DNA of 5,440 bases from positions 1-5,440 of the forward strand of contig JAHHUC010000097.1 in the NCBI GenBank assembly GCA_020024215.1, written 5' to 3'. How positions within the stretch are numbered: the first letter of the stretch is position 1; every line of letters starts with the position of its first letter. The stretch comes from Oscillospiraceae bacterium. Lineage in GTDB: Bacteria > Bacillota > Clostridia > Oscillospirales > Ruminococcaceae. A model generated the notes under the pieces. That model did not search any database and had not been told where the DNA came from. It was given only the letters and a program-made list of their open reading frames with translations. The translations under genes were made by a program, and so were the position numbers. This document shows positions 1 through 5,440 of this stretch, piece by piece.

Positions 1-166
1 CATTGGAAGAAGCAAGAGAAGAACCTTCTGAACTTATCTTTGATTCTTCTGACTGAGATGGTAAAGCCAAGCTTTCACTGCTTTCAAAAGCATCGTCTCT
101 CTGCGAGCAGGCACACAAACAAATGCAAATTAAAAATCCTATAACCAAAAGCATTTTTCTTTTCAT
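1..166 (-). CDS. Putative lipoprotein, N-terminal part (gene runs off the left edge)
   Basis: Only the first 55 codons are in the window. They start at ATG 166-164 with a GAGGG ribosome site nine bases upstream. The protein opens with a basic start (MKRK) and a hydrophobic core of about 15 residues. A lipobox Leu-Cys-Ala-Cys at residues 17-20 makes Cys20 the probable lipidated residue after signal peptidase II cleavage. After Cys20 the chain is hydrophilic and rich in Ser and Glu (residues 21-55), a typical flexible tether between membrane and an extracellular domain. The product is therefore expected on the outer face of the cytoplasmic membrane. The functional domain lies outside the window, so no role (solute binding, protease or other) can be assigned. 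Oddly, the signal peptide holds four cysteines (14, 16, 18, 20), but only Cys20 has a small residue at -1. Confidence 0.85.
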   Translation of the reverse strand, partial: MKRKMLLVIGFLICICLCACSQRDDAFESSESLALPSQSEESKISSEGSSLASSN

Positions 167-198
167 TTTTAATAACCCTCATTTTCAATTTTTAACTA

Positions 199-227
199 AT
201 TATACCATATTAAATAAAAAAGGTCAC
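199..227 (-). promoter_or_regulatory. Promoter of the lipoprotein gene, overlapping a terminator
   Basis: On the minus strand a perfect TATAAT (plus 199-204) lies 17 bases after GTGACC (plus 222-227), which matches four of six bases of the -35 consensus. Transcription would start near 192, giving a leader of about 26 bases with the GAGGG site. The -35 box is the downstream arm of the terminator hairpin at 216-240. Confidence 0.6.
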
Positions 228-240
228 CTATTGGTGACCT
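216..240 (-). terminator. Rho-independent terminator of the asnS-aminotransferase operon
   Basis: Read on the minus strand, a perfect 8-bp stem (AGGTCACC/GGTGACCT, plus 233-240 and 221-228) closes a four-base AATA loop. A run of T residues (plus 221-216) follows directly. It begins about 46 bases past the aminotransferase stop codon. There is no T run on the plus strand, so it should act in the minus direction only. Confidence 0.9.
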
Positions 241-286
241 CTGGAATATGAAAGCAAAGTGCCCTTTGTTTTTATAAAAATCTAAT

Positions 287-1558
287 TTACTTGGAAAGCT
301 TTTCAGCATATGCAATCTTAGCGCATACGCAGAAAATTTCCATAGCCTTATCCAGCTCTTCAATGGAGGGGAATGAGGGGGCAATTCTTATATAGGAATC
401 GTCGGGGTCATTCTTGTAAGGATGAGTTGCGCCTGCGCCTGTAAGTGTAACTCCTGCCTCCTTGCAAAGCTCAACAATTCTCTTTGCACAGCCCTTAGGA
501 GCTATATAGGTTACAAAGTATCCGCCGTCAGGCTCAACATAGGAGCCTATTCCCATAGGTGCCAGATTATTTTTGAGTGCGTTGATAACACTGTCAAAGC
601 GCGGTCTTAAAATTTCGGCGTGTTTTTTCATATGCTCACGGATTCCGTCAGCATTCTTGAAGAAGCGAACATGCCTTAACATATTCATCTTGTCCCAGGA
701 GATGGACTGAGCAGAAAGCTGCTTTTCAACAAATTTGATATTATCCTCGGAGGCTGCAAAGAATGCCACACCTGCGCCGGGGAAGGTTATCTTTGATGTG
801 GAGCCGAACATATAGCACATATTGGGATTGCCTGCCTTTTTGCACTCCTGCAAAATGTTGCACACAGGAACATCCTTATATACATAGTGAACAGCGTAGG
901 CATTATCCCAGAAAATTCTGAAATCCTTGGCAGCAGGCTTCATGGCAGCAAGCCTCTTTACAGCCTTATCTGAAAATACGGAGCCTAAGGGATTTGAATA
1001 TTTTGGAACACACCACATACCCTTTACGCTTTCATCCTTTATAAGCTCCTCAATAGCATCCATATCGGGGCCGTCCTCATTCAAGGGAACAGGTATCATC
1101 TCAATATCCAAAAATTCGCAGATGGTAAAATGTCTGTCATATCCGGGGACAGGGCAGATAAACTTTACCTTGTCATATTTGCACCACGGCTTGTCAGAGC
1201 CTAAAACTCCCTTGAGCATTGCCCTTGCCATAGAGTCATACATAAATGTAAGTGAGGAGGAGCCTACAACAATTATCTCATTCTCGTTTACACCCATATA
1301 ATCTGAAAACATTCTTTTTGCATCAACAATACCTGTCAGCTCACCATAGTTGCGGCAGTCGATTCCGTTTTCTGCCTTGAAATCGCTTTTGGAATTGAGC
1401 ACATCAAGCATGGGGAGGCTTAAAGCCAGCTGCTCCTGACCGGGCTTTCCCCTTGCCATGTTGAGCTTGAGATTCATTGACTTAAATCCATCATATTCCT
1501 CTTTAAGTCGGGAAAGCTCCTGTGATAGCTGATTTTCATTCATCTGTGCGTAATTCAT
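287..1558 (-). CDS. PLP-dependent aminotransferase, atypical aspartate aminotransferase family
   Basis: This is a 423-residue fold-type I aminotransferase, a full-length cytoplasmic enzyme. The early motif RGKPGQEQL (36-44) marks the family often called 'Asp aminotransferase' or 'MocR-like aminotransferase' (I believe Pfam PF12897), which includes Corynebacterium AspT and is distinct from Bacillus AspB. Visible active-site residues are the phosphate-binding GSSS (99-102), Asn189 in YSNPLG, Asp218 and Tyr221 in WDNAYA, the Schiff-base Lys256 in GSTSK, and Arg391 in YIRIAPSFPS, which should bind the substrate carboxylate. The likely reaction is aspartate + 2-oxoglutarate to oxaloacetate + glutamate; the substrate is inferred from family only. 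ATG at 1558 has AAGGAG nine bases upstream, which supports this start over the in-frame Met6. It lies 32 bases after asnS with no terminator between, so the two are probably co-transcribed. A terminator follows at 216-240. Confidence 0.9.
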   Translation of the reverse strand: MNYAQMNENQLSQELSRLKEEYDGFKSMNLKLNMARGKPGQEQLALSLPMLDVLNSKSDFKAENGIDCRNYGELTGIVDAKRMFSDYMGVNENEIIVVGSSSLTFMYDSMARAMLKGVLGSDKPWCKYDKVKFICPVPGYDRHFTICEFLDIEMIPVPLNEDGPDMDAIEELIKDESVKGMWCVPKYSNPLGSVFSDKAVKRLAAMKPAAKDFRIFWDNAYAVHYVYKDVPVCNILQECKKAGNPNMCYMFGSTSKITFPGAGVAFFAASEDNIKFVEKQLSAQSISWDKMNMLRHVRFFKNADGIREHMKKHAEILRPRFDSVINALKNNLAPMGIGSYVEPDGGYFVTYIAPKGCAKRIVELCKEAGVTLTGAGATHPYKNDPDDSYIRIAPSFPSIEELDKAMEIFCVCAKIAYAEKLSK

Positions 1559-1590
1559 CTTTGGATACTCCTTATATATTTTTTTAGATA

Positions 1591-2982
1591 TTAAAGCTCG
1601 GCATTTCCCGGTGTTCTTGGGAATGGAAGAACATCCCTTATGTTGCTTATTCCTGTCATATACATTATAAGCCTTTCAAAGCCCAGACCATAGCCTGCAT
1701 GATGGGTTCCGCCGTATCTTCTCAAATCAAGATACCAGCTGTATGCCTCTGTGTCCATGCCACATTCCTTCATTCTTCTTTCAAGGACATCCAGCCTTTC
1801 CTCTCTCTGACTTCCGCCTATTATCTCACCAACACCGGGAACCAGAAGGTCCATAGCCGCAACCGTCTTTTCATCGTCATTAAGCCTCATGTAAAAGGCC
1901 TTTATCTCCTTGGGATAATCTGTGACAAATGTGGGCCTTTTGAAATATTCCTCGGTGAGATATCTCTCATGCTCTGTCTGAAGGTCAATTCCCCACTTGA
2001 CAGGATAATCAAACTTATGTCCCGATTTTTCCAAAATCTCTACCGCCTCGGTGTATGTCACCTTTGCAAAATCAGATGAGATGATATTCTTAATTCTCTC
2101 TATAAGCCCCTTGTCATAAAAATCATTGAAGAACTGCATTTCCTGCGGACAATTATCCAGAACATACTGCATGACATATTTTATCATGTCCCGGGCAAGC
2201 TCCATGTCATCCTCTAAATCGGCAAATGCAATTTCAGGCTCAACCATCCAGAATTCAGAGGCGTGTCTTGCTGTAAAGGATTTTTCTGCCCTGAATGTAG
2301 GTCCAAAGGTATAAACCTTTCCGAATGCCATGCACATAGCCTCAGCCTCCAGCTGTCCGGAAACTGTAAGGCTGGTTTGACAGCCGAAAAAGTCCTGAGA
2401 GAAATCAACCGACTTGTCCTCCTTAAGCGGGGGATTTTGTGCATCAAGCGTGGTCACTCTGAACATCTCACCTGCTCCCTCACAGTCGCTGGCTGTGATG
2501 ATTGGAGAATGGGCATATATAAAGTTTCTTTCATTAAAGAATTTATGGATGGCAAAGGCAGCTACGCTTCTCACTCTGAACACCGCAGAATGTGTGTTTG
2601 TTCTGGGGCGCAGGTGGGAAATAGTTCTGAGATATTCCATTGTGTGCCTCTTTTTCTGCAAGGGATAATCAGGCGACGAGCTTCCCTCAACAGAAATCTC
2701 CCCTGCCTGAATTTCAAAAGGCTGCTTTGCATCAGGTGTCAAAACAAGCTTTCCTCTCACAACCAAGGCCGCGCCCACATTCTGGTGAACAATTTCGTCA
2801 AAATTATTGAGATTTTCGTTGACTACTATCTGAATACCCTTGTGGCTGCTGCCATCAAAAAGCTCTATAAATGCAATTGCTCCTGAATGTCTTAATGTCT
2901 TTACCCAACCGCATACGGTTAAATCCGAGCCGTCAAGCTTGGAGGGCTCTGCATAGATAAGACTGATATCTGTGCGCTTCAT
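1591..2982 (-). CDS. asnS: Asparaginyl-tRNA synthetase
   Basis: This is a 463-residue class IIb aminoacyl-tRNA synthetase, the usual length for bacterial AsnRS. It activates asparagine with ATP and charges tRNA-Asn in the cytoplasm. Residues of about 20-100 form the OB-fold anticodon-binding domain, starting at VCGWVKTLR. The catalytic core shows motif 1 around 148-172, motif 2 at 230-250 (FRAE, then RHASEFWMVEPE) and motif 3 at 430-438 (GYGLGFERL). The C-terminus DVLPFPRTPGNAEL is characteristic of AsnRS. Bacterial AspRS is far longer (about 590 residues), and archaeal-type AspRS lacks this ending. The start ATG at 2982 has AAGGAG ten bases upstream. It is the first gene of a probable operon with the downstream aminotransferase. 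Its promoter is close, leaving a leader of only about 30 bases, so there is no room for a T-box element. Having AsnRS means that tRNA-Asn can be charged directly, without transamidation. Confidence 0.97.
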   Translation of the reverse strand: MKRTDISLIYAEPSKLDGSDLTVCGWVKTLRHSGAIAFIELFDGSSHKGIQIVVNENLNNFDEIVHQNVGAALVVRGKLVLTPDAKQPFEIQAGEISVEGSSSPDYPLQKKRHTMEYLRTISHLRPRTNTHSAVFRVRSVAAFAIHKFFNERNFIYAHSPIITASDCEGAGEMFRVTTLDAQNPPLKEDKSVDFSQDFFGCQTSLTVSGQLEAEAMCMAFGKVYTFGPTFRAEKSFTARHASEFWMVEPEIAFADLEDDMELARDMIKYVMQYVLDNCPQEMQFFNDFYDKGLIERIKNIISSDFAKVTYTEAVEILEKSGHKFDYPVKWGIDLQTEHERYLTEEYFKRPTFVTDYPKEIKAFYMRLNDDEKTVAAMDLLVPGVGEIIGGSQREERLDVLERRMKECGMDTEAYSWYLDLRRYGGTHHAGYGLGFERLIMYMTGISNIRDVLPFPRTPGNAEL

Positions 2983-3018
2983 TGGTGAACATCTCCTTAA
3001 ATAATCAATATATAGGTA

Positions 3019-3047
3019 ATTATACTAAATTTTCTTATGTATGTACA
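3019..3047 (-). promoter_or_regulatory. Promoter of the asnS-aminotransferase operon
   Basis: On the minus strand a perfect TATAAT (plus 3019-3024) lies exactly 17 bases after TGTACA (plus 3042-3047), which matches four of six -35 consensus bases. The predicted start is near 3012, about 30 bases before the asnS ATG, and the leader carries only the AAGGAG site. The surrounding 2983-3186 stretch is very AT-rich and holds no other gene. Confidence 0.65.
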
Positions 3048-3186
3048 TAGCAAAATATATTTTTGAGCAAATAAAAAATAAAACCGCAATATAAGGTAAT
3101 TTATATATAAAAAAACGGCTTTTTTCCCATAAACCTGCCGCATTTGTGCTGTTTTGAAATTTATGAAAAATATTTCTCATTTCCCC

Positions 3187-3215
3187 TTGATTATTGCCCG
3201 GCTTTATAGTATAAT
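3187..3215 (+). promoter_or_regulatory. Promoter of the tRNA-Leu gene
   Basis: TTGATT (3187-3192) and a perfect TATAAT (3210-3215) are separated by 17 bases, a near-consensus sigma-A promoter. Transcription would begin near 3222, about nine bases before the mature tRNA 5' end. Such a short leader suits processing by RNase P. Confidence 0.8.
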
Positions 3216-3230
3216 ATTTCTTGCACCGAT

Positions 3231-3314
3231 GCCGGTGTGGCGGAATGGCAGACGCACCGCACTCAAAATGCGGCGGAGAAATCCGTGCCGGTTCGAGTCC
3301 GGCTACCGGCACCA
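3231..3314 (+). tRNA. tRNA-Leu (anticodon CAA)
   Basis: A complete 84-base class II tRNA, including encoded CCA at 3312-3314. The acceptor stem GCCGGTG pairs with TACCGGC, with one G-T pair. The D arm is GCG/CGC. The anticodon stem CCGCA/TGCGG encloses the loop CTCAAAA with anticodon CAA at 3264-3266, which reads UUG leucine codons. The long variable arm CGGA-GAAA-TCCG is the mark of tRNA-Leu, -Ser or -Tyr, and CAA settles it as leucine. The T arm is GCCGG-TTCGAGT-CCGGC and the discriminator is A3311, as expected for leucine. It stands alone, with its own promoter and terminator, and runs opposite to the protein genes on both sides. Confidence 0.97.
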
Positions 3315-3317
3315 TAT

Positions 3318-3351
3318 AAAGCAGGAATGTTTAATGCATTTCTGCTTTTTT
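3318..3351 (+). terminator. Terminator of the tRNA-Leu gene
   Basis: AAAGCAGGAATG (3318-3329) pairs with CATTTCTGCTTT (3337-3348), 12 bp with one G-T pair and a seven-base loop. The T run 3346-3351 completes a standard intrinsic terminator. It begins four bases after the tRNA CCA end. Confidence 0.8.
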
Positions 3352-3407
3352 CTTTTATGAGATAAGCTTACCTCTTAATTTATGCAAAATCCTATATTAA
3401 CCTAAAT

Positions 3408-3469
3408 AAAAATCCCGCTGTGTTGATTTTTGGGCAATTTTGCCTTAAAGGTCAAGCAGTGGGATTTTT
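3408..3469. terminator. Long hairpin terminator, probably bidirectional, between tRNA-Leu and the malic enzyme gene
   Basis: A 13-base arm AAAAATCCCGCTG (3408-3420) pairs with CAGTGGGATTTTT (3457-3469), with one G-T pair. The interior adds TTGA/TCAA pairing and a small GGCA-ATTT-TGCC hairpin, so most of the 62 bases can form one imperfect rod. A T run follows the hairpin on both strands. It starts 42 bases after the malic enzyme stop codon and lies 57 bases after the tRNA terminator, so it can end minus-strand transcription and back up the tRNA terminator. Confidence 0.8.
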
Positions 3470-3511
3470 TATTATCAGGCTTATTAAAGATTTATTTTTC
3501 CGAAGGGCATT

Positions 3512-4672
3512 TTATTTTTCTTTGATAGCTGCCTGCATAACAGCCTCCCTGACCTTTTTTACAACAAGGGGATTAAAGGGCGAGGGCAGCACATTATCCA
3601 AACTCAATTCACTATCCGGTATGACAGAGGCTATGGCTCTTGCAGCGGCTTCCTTCATTTCATCTGTAATTTTGGCTGCTCTTGCATCCAATACACCTCT
3701 GAAAATTCCGGGAAAGGCAAGCACATTGTTTACCTGATTCGGAAAATCGGACCTTCCTGTGCCTATAACTGCGGCGCCTGCTCTTTTGGCCAAATCCGGC
3801 ATTATTTCGGGGACAGGATTGCTCAGGGCAAACACAATGGGATCTTTGGACATGGAGGATATCATTTCCTCTGTGACAACTCCCGGCTTTGAAACACCTA
3901 TGAGAATATCTGCGCCCTTTATGGCATCGGATATTCCTCCTGCTACATTGCTTTTATTTGTGATCTTTGCAATTTTATTCTGCTCCTCATTATTATAAGG
4001 AGCGCCCTCATAAATAGTTCCCTGGCTTTTGCAAAGAATCACATCTCCAAAGCCGAAGCTCAAAATCATTCTGGCTATGGAAATTCCGGCAGAGCCTGCG
4101 CCTATAATGGCAATTTTAAGATTTCCCAGACTTCTGCCTGTAACCTTGCAGGCATTGAGAAGCCCTGCACAGGTTATAATTGCCGTCCCGTGCTGGTCAT
4201 CGTGAAAAACAGGTATATCACATTTTTCCGCAAGCTCCCTTTCAATCTGAAAGCATCGGGGTGCGCTTATATCCTCTAAATTTATACCGCCAAAGCTTTT
4301 GGATATGTTGTAAACCGTATCAATGATGACCTGCGGGTCCTTGCTGTTTATACAGATGGGAATTGCATCAATGTCGGCAAAGGTCTTGAATAATGCACAT
4401 TTTCCCTCCATGACAGGCATGCCTGCCAAAGGGCCTATATCCCCTAAGCCAAGGACAGCTGTTCCGTCGGTTATTACTGCAACAGTATTTCCCCTTCCGG
4501 TATATTCATACGCCAGAGCCTCATTTTTTGCAATTTCCAAGCACGGCTCTGCAACCCCGGGAGTGTAGGCAACCGCCAGCTCTTCCTTGCTGCTTATGGG
4601 GGACTTTACATTTACAGAAAGCTTTCCCCTCCACTCTCTGTGCATTTTAAGTGCGTACTCTCTTTTATCCAT
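3512..4672 (-). CDS. Malic enzyme, short bacterial form (NAD(P)-dependent)
   Basis: A 386-residue malic enzyme. It decarboxylates (S)-malate to pyruvate and CO2 while reducing NAD+ or NADP+, and needs Mg2+ or Mn2+. Residues of about 10-165 form the catalytic N-terminal domain: Tyr36 in AYTPGV is the likely general acid, Lys91 in MEGKCALF the general base, and Glu133, Asp134 (NLED) and Asp159 (FHDDQHGTA) the metal ligands. The Rossmann domain begins with the nucleotide loop GAGSAG (191-196) and ends with SNPVPE (284-289) and VNNVLAFPGIFRG (314-326). The length fits the single-domain type; the phosphotransacetylase domain of E. coli MaeB is absent. After the second Rossmann strand comes CKSQG (214-218) with no acidic residue, a weak hint of NADP use. 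ATG at 4672 has AAAGGAG six bases upstream. It appears monocistronic, with its own promoter candidate and a terminator at 3408-3469. The bacterial names maeB, ytsJ and mleA all occur for this family, so no symbol is assigned. Confidence 0.95.
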   Translation of the reverse strand: MDKREYALKMHREWRGKLSVNVKSPISSKEELAVAYTPGVAEPCLEIAKNEALAYEYTGRGNTVAVITDGTAVLGLGDIGPLAGMPVMEGKCALFKTFADIDAIPICINSKDPQVIIDTVYNISKSFGGINLEDISAPRCFQIERELAEKCDIPVFHDDQHGTAIITCAGLLNACKVTGRSLGNLKIAIIGAGSAGISIARMILSFGFGDVILCKSQGTIYEGAPYNNEEQNKIAKITNKSNVAGGISDAIKGADILIGVSKPGVVTEEMISSMSKDPIVFALSNPVPEIMPDLAKRAGAAVIGTGRSDFPNQVNNVLAFPGIFRGVLDARAAKITDEMKEAAARAIASVIPDSELSLDNVLPSPFNPLVVKKVREAVMQAAIKEK

Positions 4673-4714
4673 GCTTATCTCCTTTCCTGATATTTTGTAA
4701 ATTTCTTACTTTTC

Positions 4715-4744
4715 AGTATAGCAGATTGGGCATGAATACGTCTA
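4715..4744 (-). promoter_or_regulatory. Candidate promoter of the malic enzyme gene
   Basis: On the minus strand TATACT (plus 4715-4720) lies 18 bases after TAGACG (plus 4739-4744). This gives five of six matches at -10 and four of six at -35. The start would be near 4708, with a leader of about 35 bases. It is moderate in quality, and the better-matched promoter at 5010-5038 could also feed this gene through a long leader. Confidence 0.4.
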
Positions 4745-4774
4745 TTATAAATTTGATTTTTTTAAATAAATTTT

Positions 4775-4811
4775 ATTGCGCAGAAGGCCTGCTGCTCCCC
4801 TGGGGGGCAAT
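4775..4811. other. GC-rich compound inverted repeat
   Basis: ATTGC (4775-4779) and GCAAT (4807-4811) can close a stem enclosing two small hairpins: GCAG/CTGC (4780-4792) and a CCCC/GGGG pair around 4797-4805. It stands out as a GC-rich island in AT-rich DNA. Read on the minus strand it is followed by AATAAAATTTATTT, a poor U-tract, so it could be a weak terminator or a structured end of an RNA. The function is unknown. Confidence 0.35.
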
Positions 4812-5009
4812 TATTGAAACATATGCTTCAGATTGAGCCAATTCAGTTTGTTTATCCTCACCACATTGCTGTTTCGGTCATAAATCCTGTGCTGTATTCC
4901 GATATATCTCTCAATAGCTGTAATAATTTCGGAATTTACGCTGCACCTCTGTCGTAGCCAAAAGGCAGTTCATCAGGGTATTCATAAAAGAAATCTGCCC
5001 CATTGCCCT

Positions 5010-5038
5010 ATTATATCAGCCCATGTTCAGAATGTCAT
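5010..5038 (-). promoter_or_regulatory. Strong minus-strand promoter with no clear gene downstream
   Basis: ATGACA (plus 5033-5038) matches five of six -35 bases and is followed after exactly 17 bases by a perfect TATAAT (plus 5010-5015). The TG of an extended -10 lies one base before it (TGATATAAT). By consensus this is the best promoter in the window. The start would be near 5003. No Shine-Dalgarno site or open frame of useful length follows before the malic enzyme gene, 330 bases on. Confidence 0.6.
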
Positions 5039-5225
5039 ATTGGAAATTAGATAGCCAGCCCGAATATTTTCGATACCACCGCCGACTAAACTGCAAAACA
5101 GCCCACAGTAATCATCAAAAAAGGAATAGGGGAATTTTTTCTAATCAACTTCGGCTTCATCTTTTCAATTCAAATGACAGTCTGTATGCTGCCCATCATA
5201 TGCGTGAAACTCTGATGTCGTAAAA

Positions 5226-5254
5226 ATTATATCAGTAAAATTCCTGTTATACAA
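5226..5254 (-). promoter_or_regulatory. Candidate minus-strand promoter with extended -10
   Basis: A perfect TATAAT (plus 5226-5231) within TGATATAAT lies 17 bases after TTGTAT (plus 5249-5254). The -35 is only half-consensus, but the extended -10 can compensate. The start would be near 5219. The short frame from ATG 5160 follows without a ribosome site. Confidence 0.45.
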
Positions 5255-5386
5255 AGTCCTCTCTGCCATTTTCTCACTTTATATGCCAAATAATTGTTTT
5301 GTTTAGCTATATTTATTTTAAAGCTGCCGCTTTTTACCAATTTGTTCACCAGAACATTCAGTCAGAAGCTGAAAACTTTACACAAC

Positions 5387-5419
5387 AAAAAAACAGCCTA
5401 TCCTATTGGATAAGCTGTT
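5387..5419 (-). terminator. Rho-independent terminator of a gene beyond the right edge
   Basis: On the minus strand AACAGCTTATCC (plus 5408-5419) pairs with GGATAGGCTGTT (plus 5392-5403), 12 bp with one G-T pair around an AATA loop. Seven T residues (plus 5393-5387) run on from the stem. The minus-strand gene it serves must end at or beyond the right edge. A TAG at 5437-5435 could be its stop codon, but the frame cannot be checked here. Confidence 0.88.
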
Positions 5420-5440
5420 CTGTGCCGGCATAACCTATTT

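Larger units (their letters stand above)
4673..5386. other. About 700 bases without an intact gene, upstream of the malic enzyme gene
   Basis: No reading frame here has both a credible length and a ribosome site. On the minus strand one frame from ATG 5269 to TAA 4811 has protein-like segments: a 34-residue stretch starting MAERTLYNRNF, a middle stretch containing FCSLVGGGIENIRAGY, and a C-terminal stretch containing AIERYIGIQHRIYDRN. They are broken by six internal stops. A second frame offers MKPKLIRKNSPIPF followed by a hydrophobic run (start 5160) and, further on, FFYEYPDELPFGYDRG (near 4995-4940). I recognise none of these. The stretch also carries two good minus-strand promoters and several inverted repeats, listed separately. 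A decayed small gene and a non-coding RNA locus are both possible. Composition resembles the neighbouring genes, and no repeats at the boundaries suggest an insertion. Confidence 0.5.

Noticed and set aside
255..273. Plus-strand hairpin CAAAG/CTTTG followed by five T residues
   Set aside because: The stem is only 5 bp and AT-rich, and there is no plus-strand gene for it to terminate.
3025..3315. Minus-strand frame of 96 codons beginning MVPVAGLEPARISPP
   Set aside because: It runs antisense through the tRNA-Leu gene. Its opening is the familiar false translation of a tRNA complement, and it has no ribosome site.
3154..3360. Plus-strand frame of 68 codons containing PVWRNGRRTALKMRRR
   Set aside because: It is the forward translation of the tRNA-Leu gene itself, another common annotation artefact.
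4927..4953. AGAGGTGC on the minus strand, resembling the start of a lysine riboswitch
   Set aside because: The rest of the conserved core (the AGTA segment, the GGGGAAAGG and GCCGAAG blocks, and a P1 partner for the flanking bases) is missing or not convincing. The downstream gene, malic enzyme, is not a lysine gene.
5023..5223. Plus-strand frame of 66 codons (start MFRMSYWKL)
   Set aside because: It has no Shine-Dalgarno site and low-complexity His/Arg/Asn content, and it overlaps two minus-strand promoters. It looks like a chance frame.
4811..5269. Reading TGA as tryptophan to open the broken minus-strand frame
   Set aside because: A TAG still interrupts the frame, the resulting Trp-rich segments look unnatural, and the intact genes nearby follow the standard code with TGG for tryptophan.
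227..5409. The same CCTATTGG loop region in two minus-strand terminators (227-234 and 5402-5409)
   Set aside because: The stems differ and AATA-type four-base loops are common, so eight shared bases are best explained by chance.

Overview
The window looks like ordinary chromosome from a low-GC Gram-positive bacterium, most likely a Clostridia member. The grounds are AT-rich intergenic DNA, strong AAGGAG-type Shine-Dalgarno sites 6-10 bases before ATG starts, sigma-A-like promoters with TATAAT boxes, hairpin-plus-U-tract terminators, a Gram-positive-style lipoprotein signal peptide and a tRNA gene with encoded CCA. The class is inferred from overall character, not from a database match.

All recognisable protein genes lie on the minus strand. 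Reading that strand from right to left: a terminator at 5387-5419 closes a gene lying beyond the window. Next come about 700 bases without an intact gene (4673-5386), which nevertheless carry two well-formed minus-strand promoters, several inverted repeats and only short or broken reading frames. A short-form malic enzyme (3512-4672) follows and ends before a long hairpin (3408-3469) that could work in both directions. A single tRNA-Leu(CAA) gene (3231-3314, plus strand) has its own promoter and terminator and converges on the malic enzyme gene. Then asparaginyl-tRNA synthetase asnS (1591-2982) and a PLP aminotransferase of the atypical aspartate aminotransferase family (287-1558) form a two-gene operon, with one promoter (3019-3047) and one terminator (216-240). 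Finally the window holds the first 55 codons of a lipoprotein gene (1-166); the -35 box of its promoter sits inside the preceding terminator hairpin.

Functionally, asnS and the aminotransferase pair aspartate-family nitrogen metabolism with asparagine charging. The malic enzyme works at the neighbouring malate/pyruvate node but has its own transcription unit. The tRNA-Leu is unrelated to these.

I see no phage, insertion sequence, CRISPR array or defence system. The least explained part is 4673-5386, which could be a decayed gene, a non-coding RNA locus or a long leader of the malic enzyme gene. I cannot choose among these from sequence alone, and I found no clear new system.
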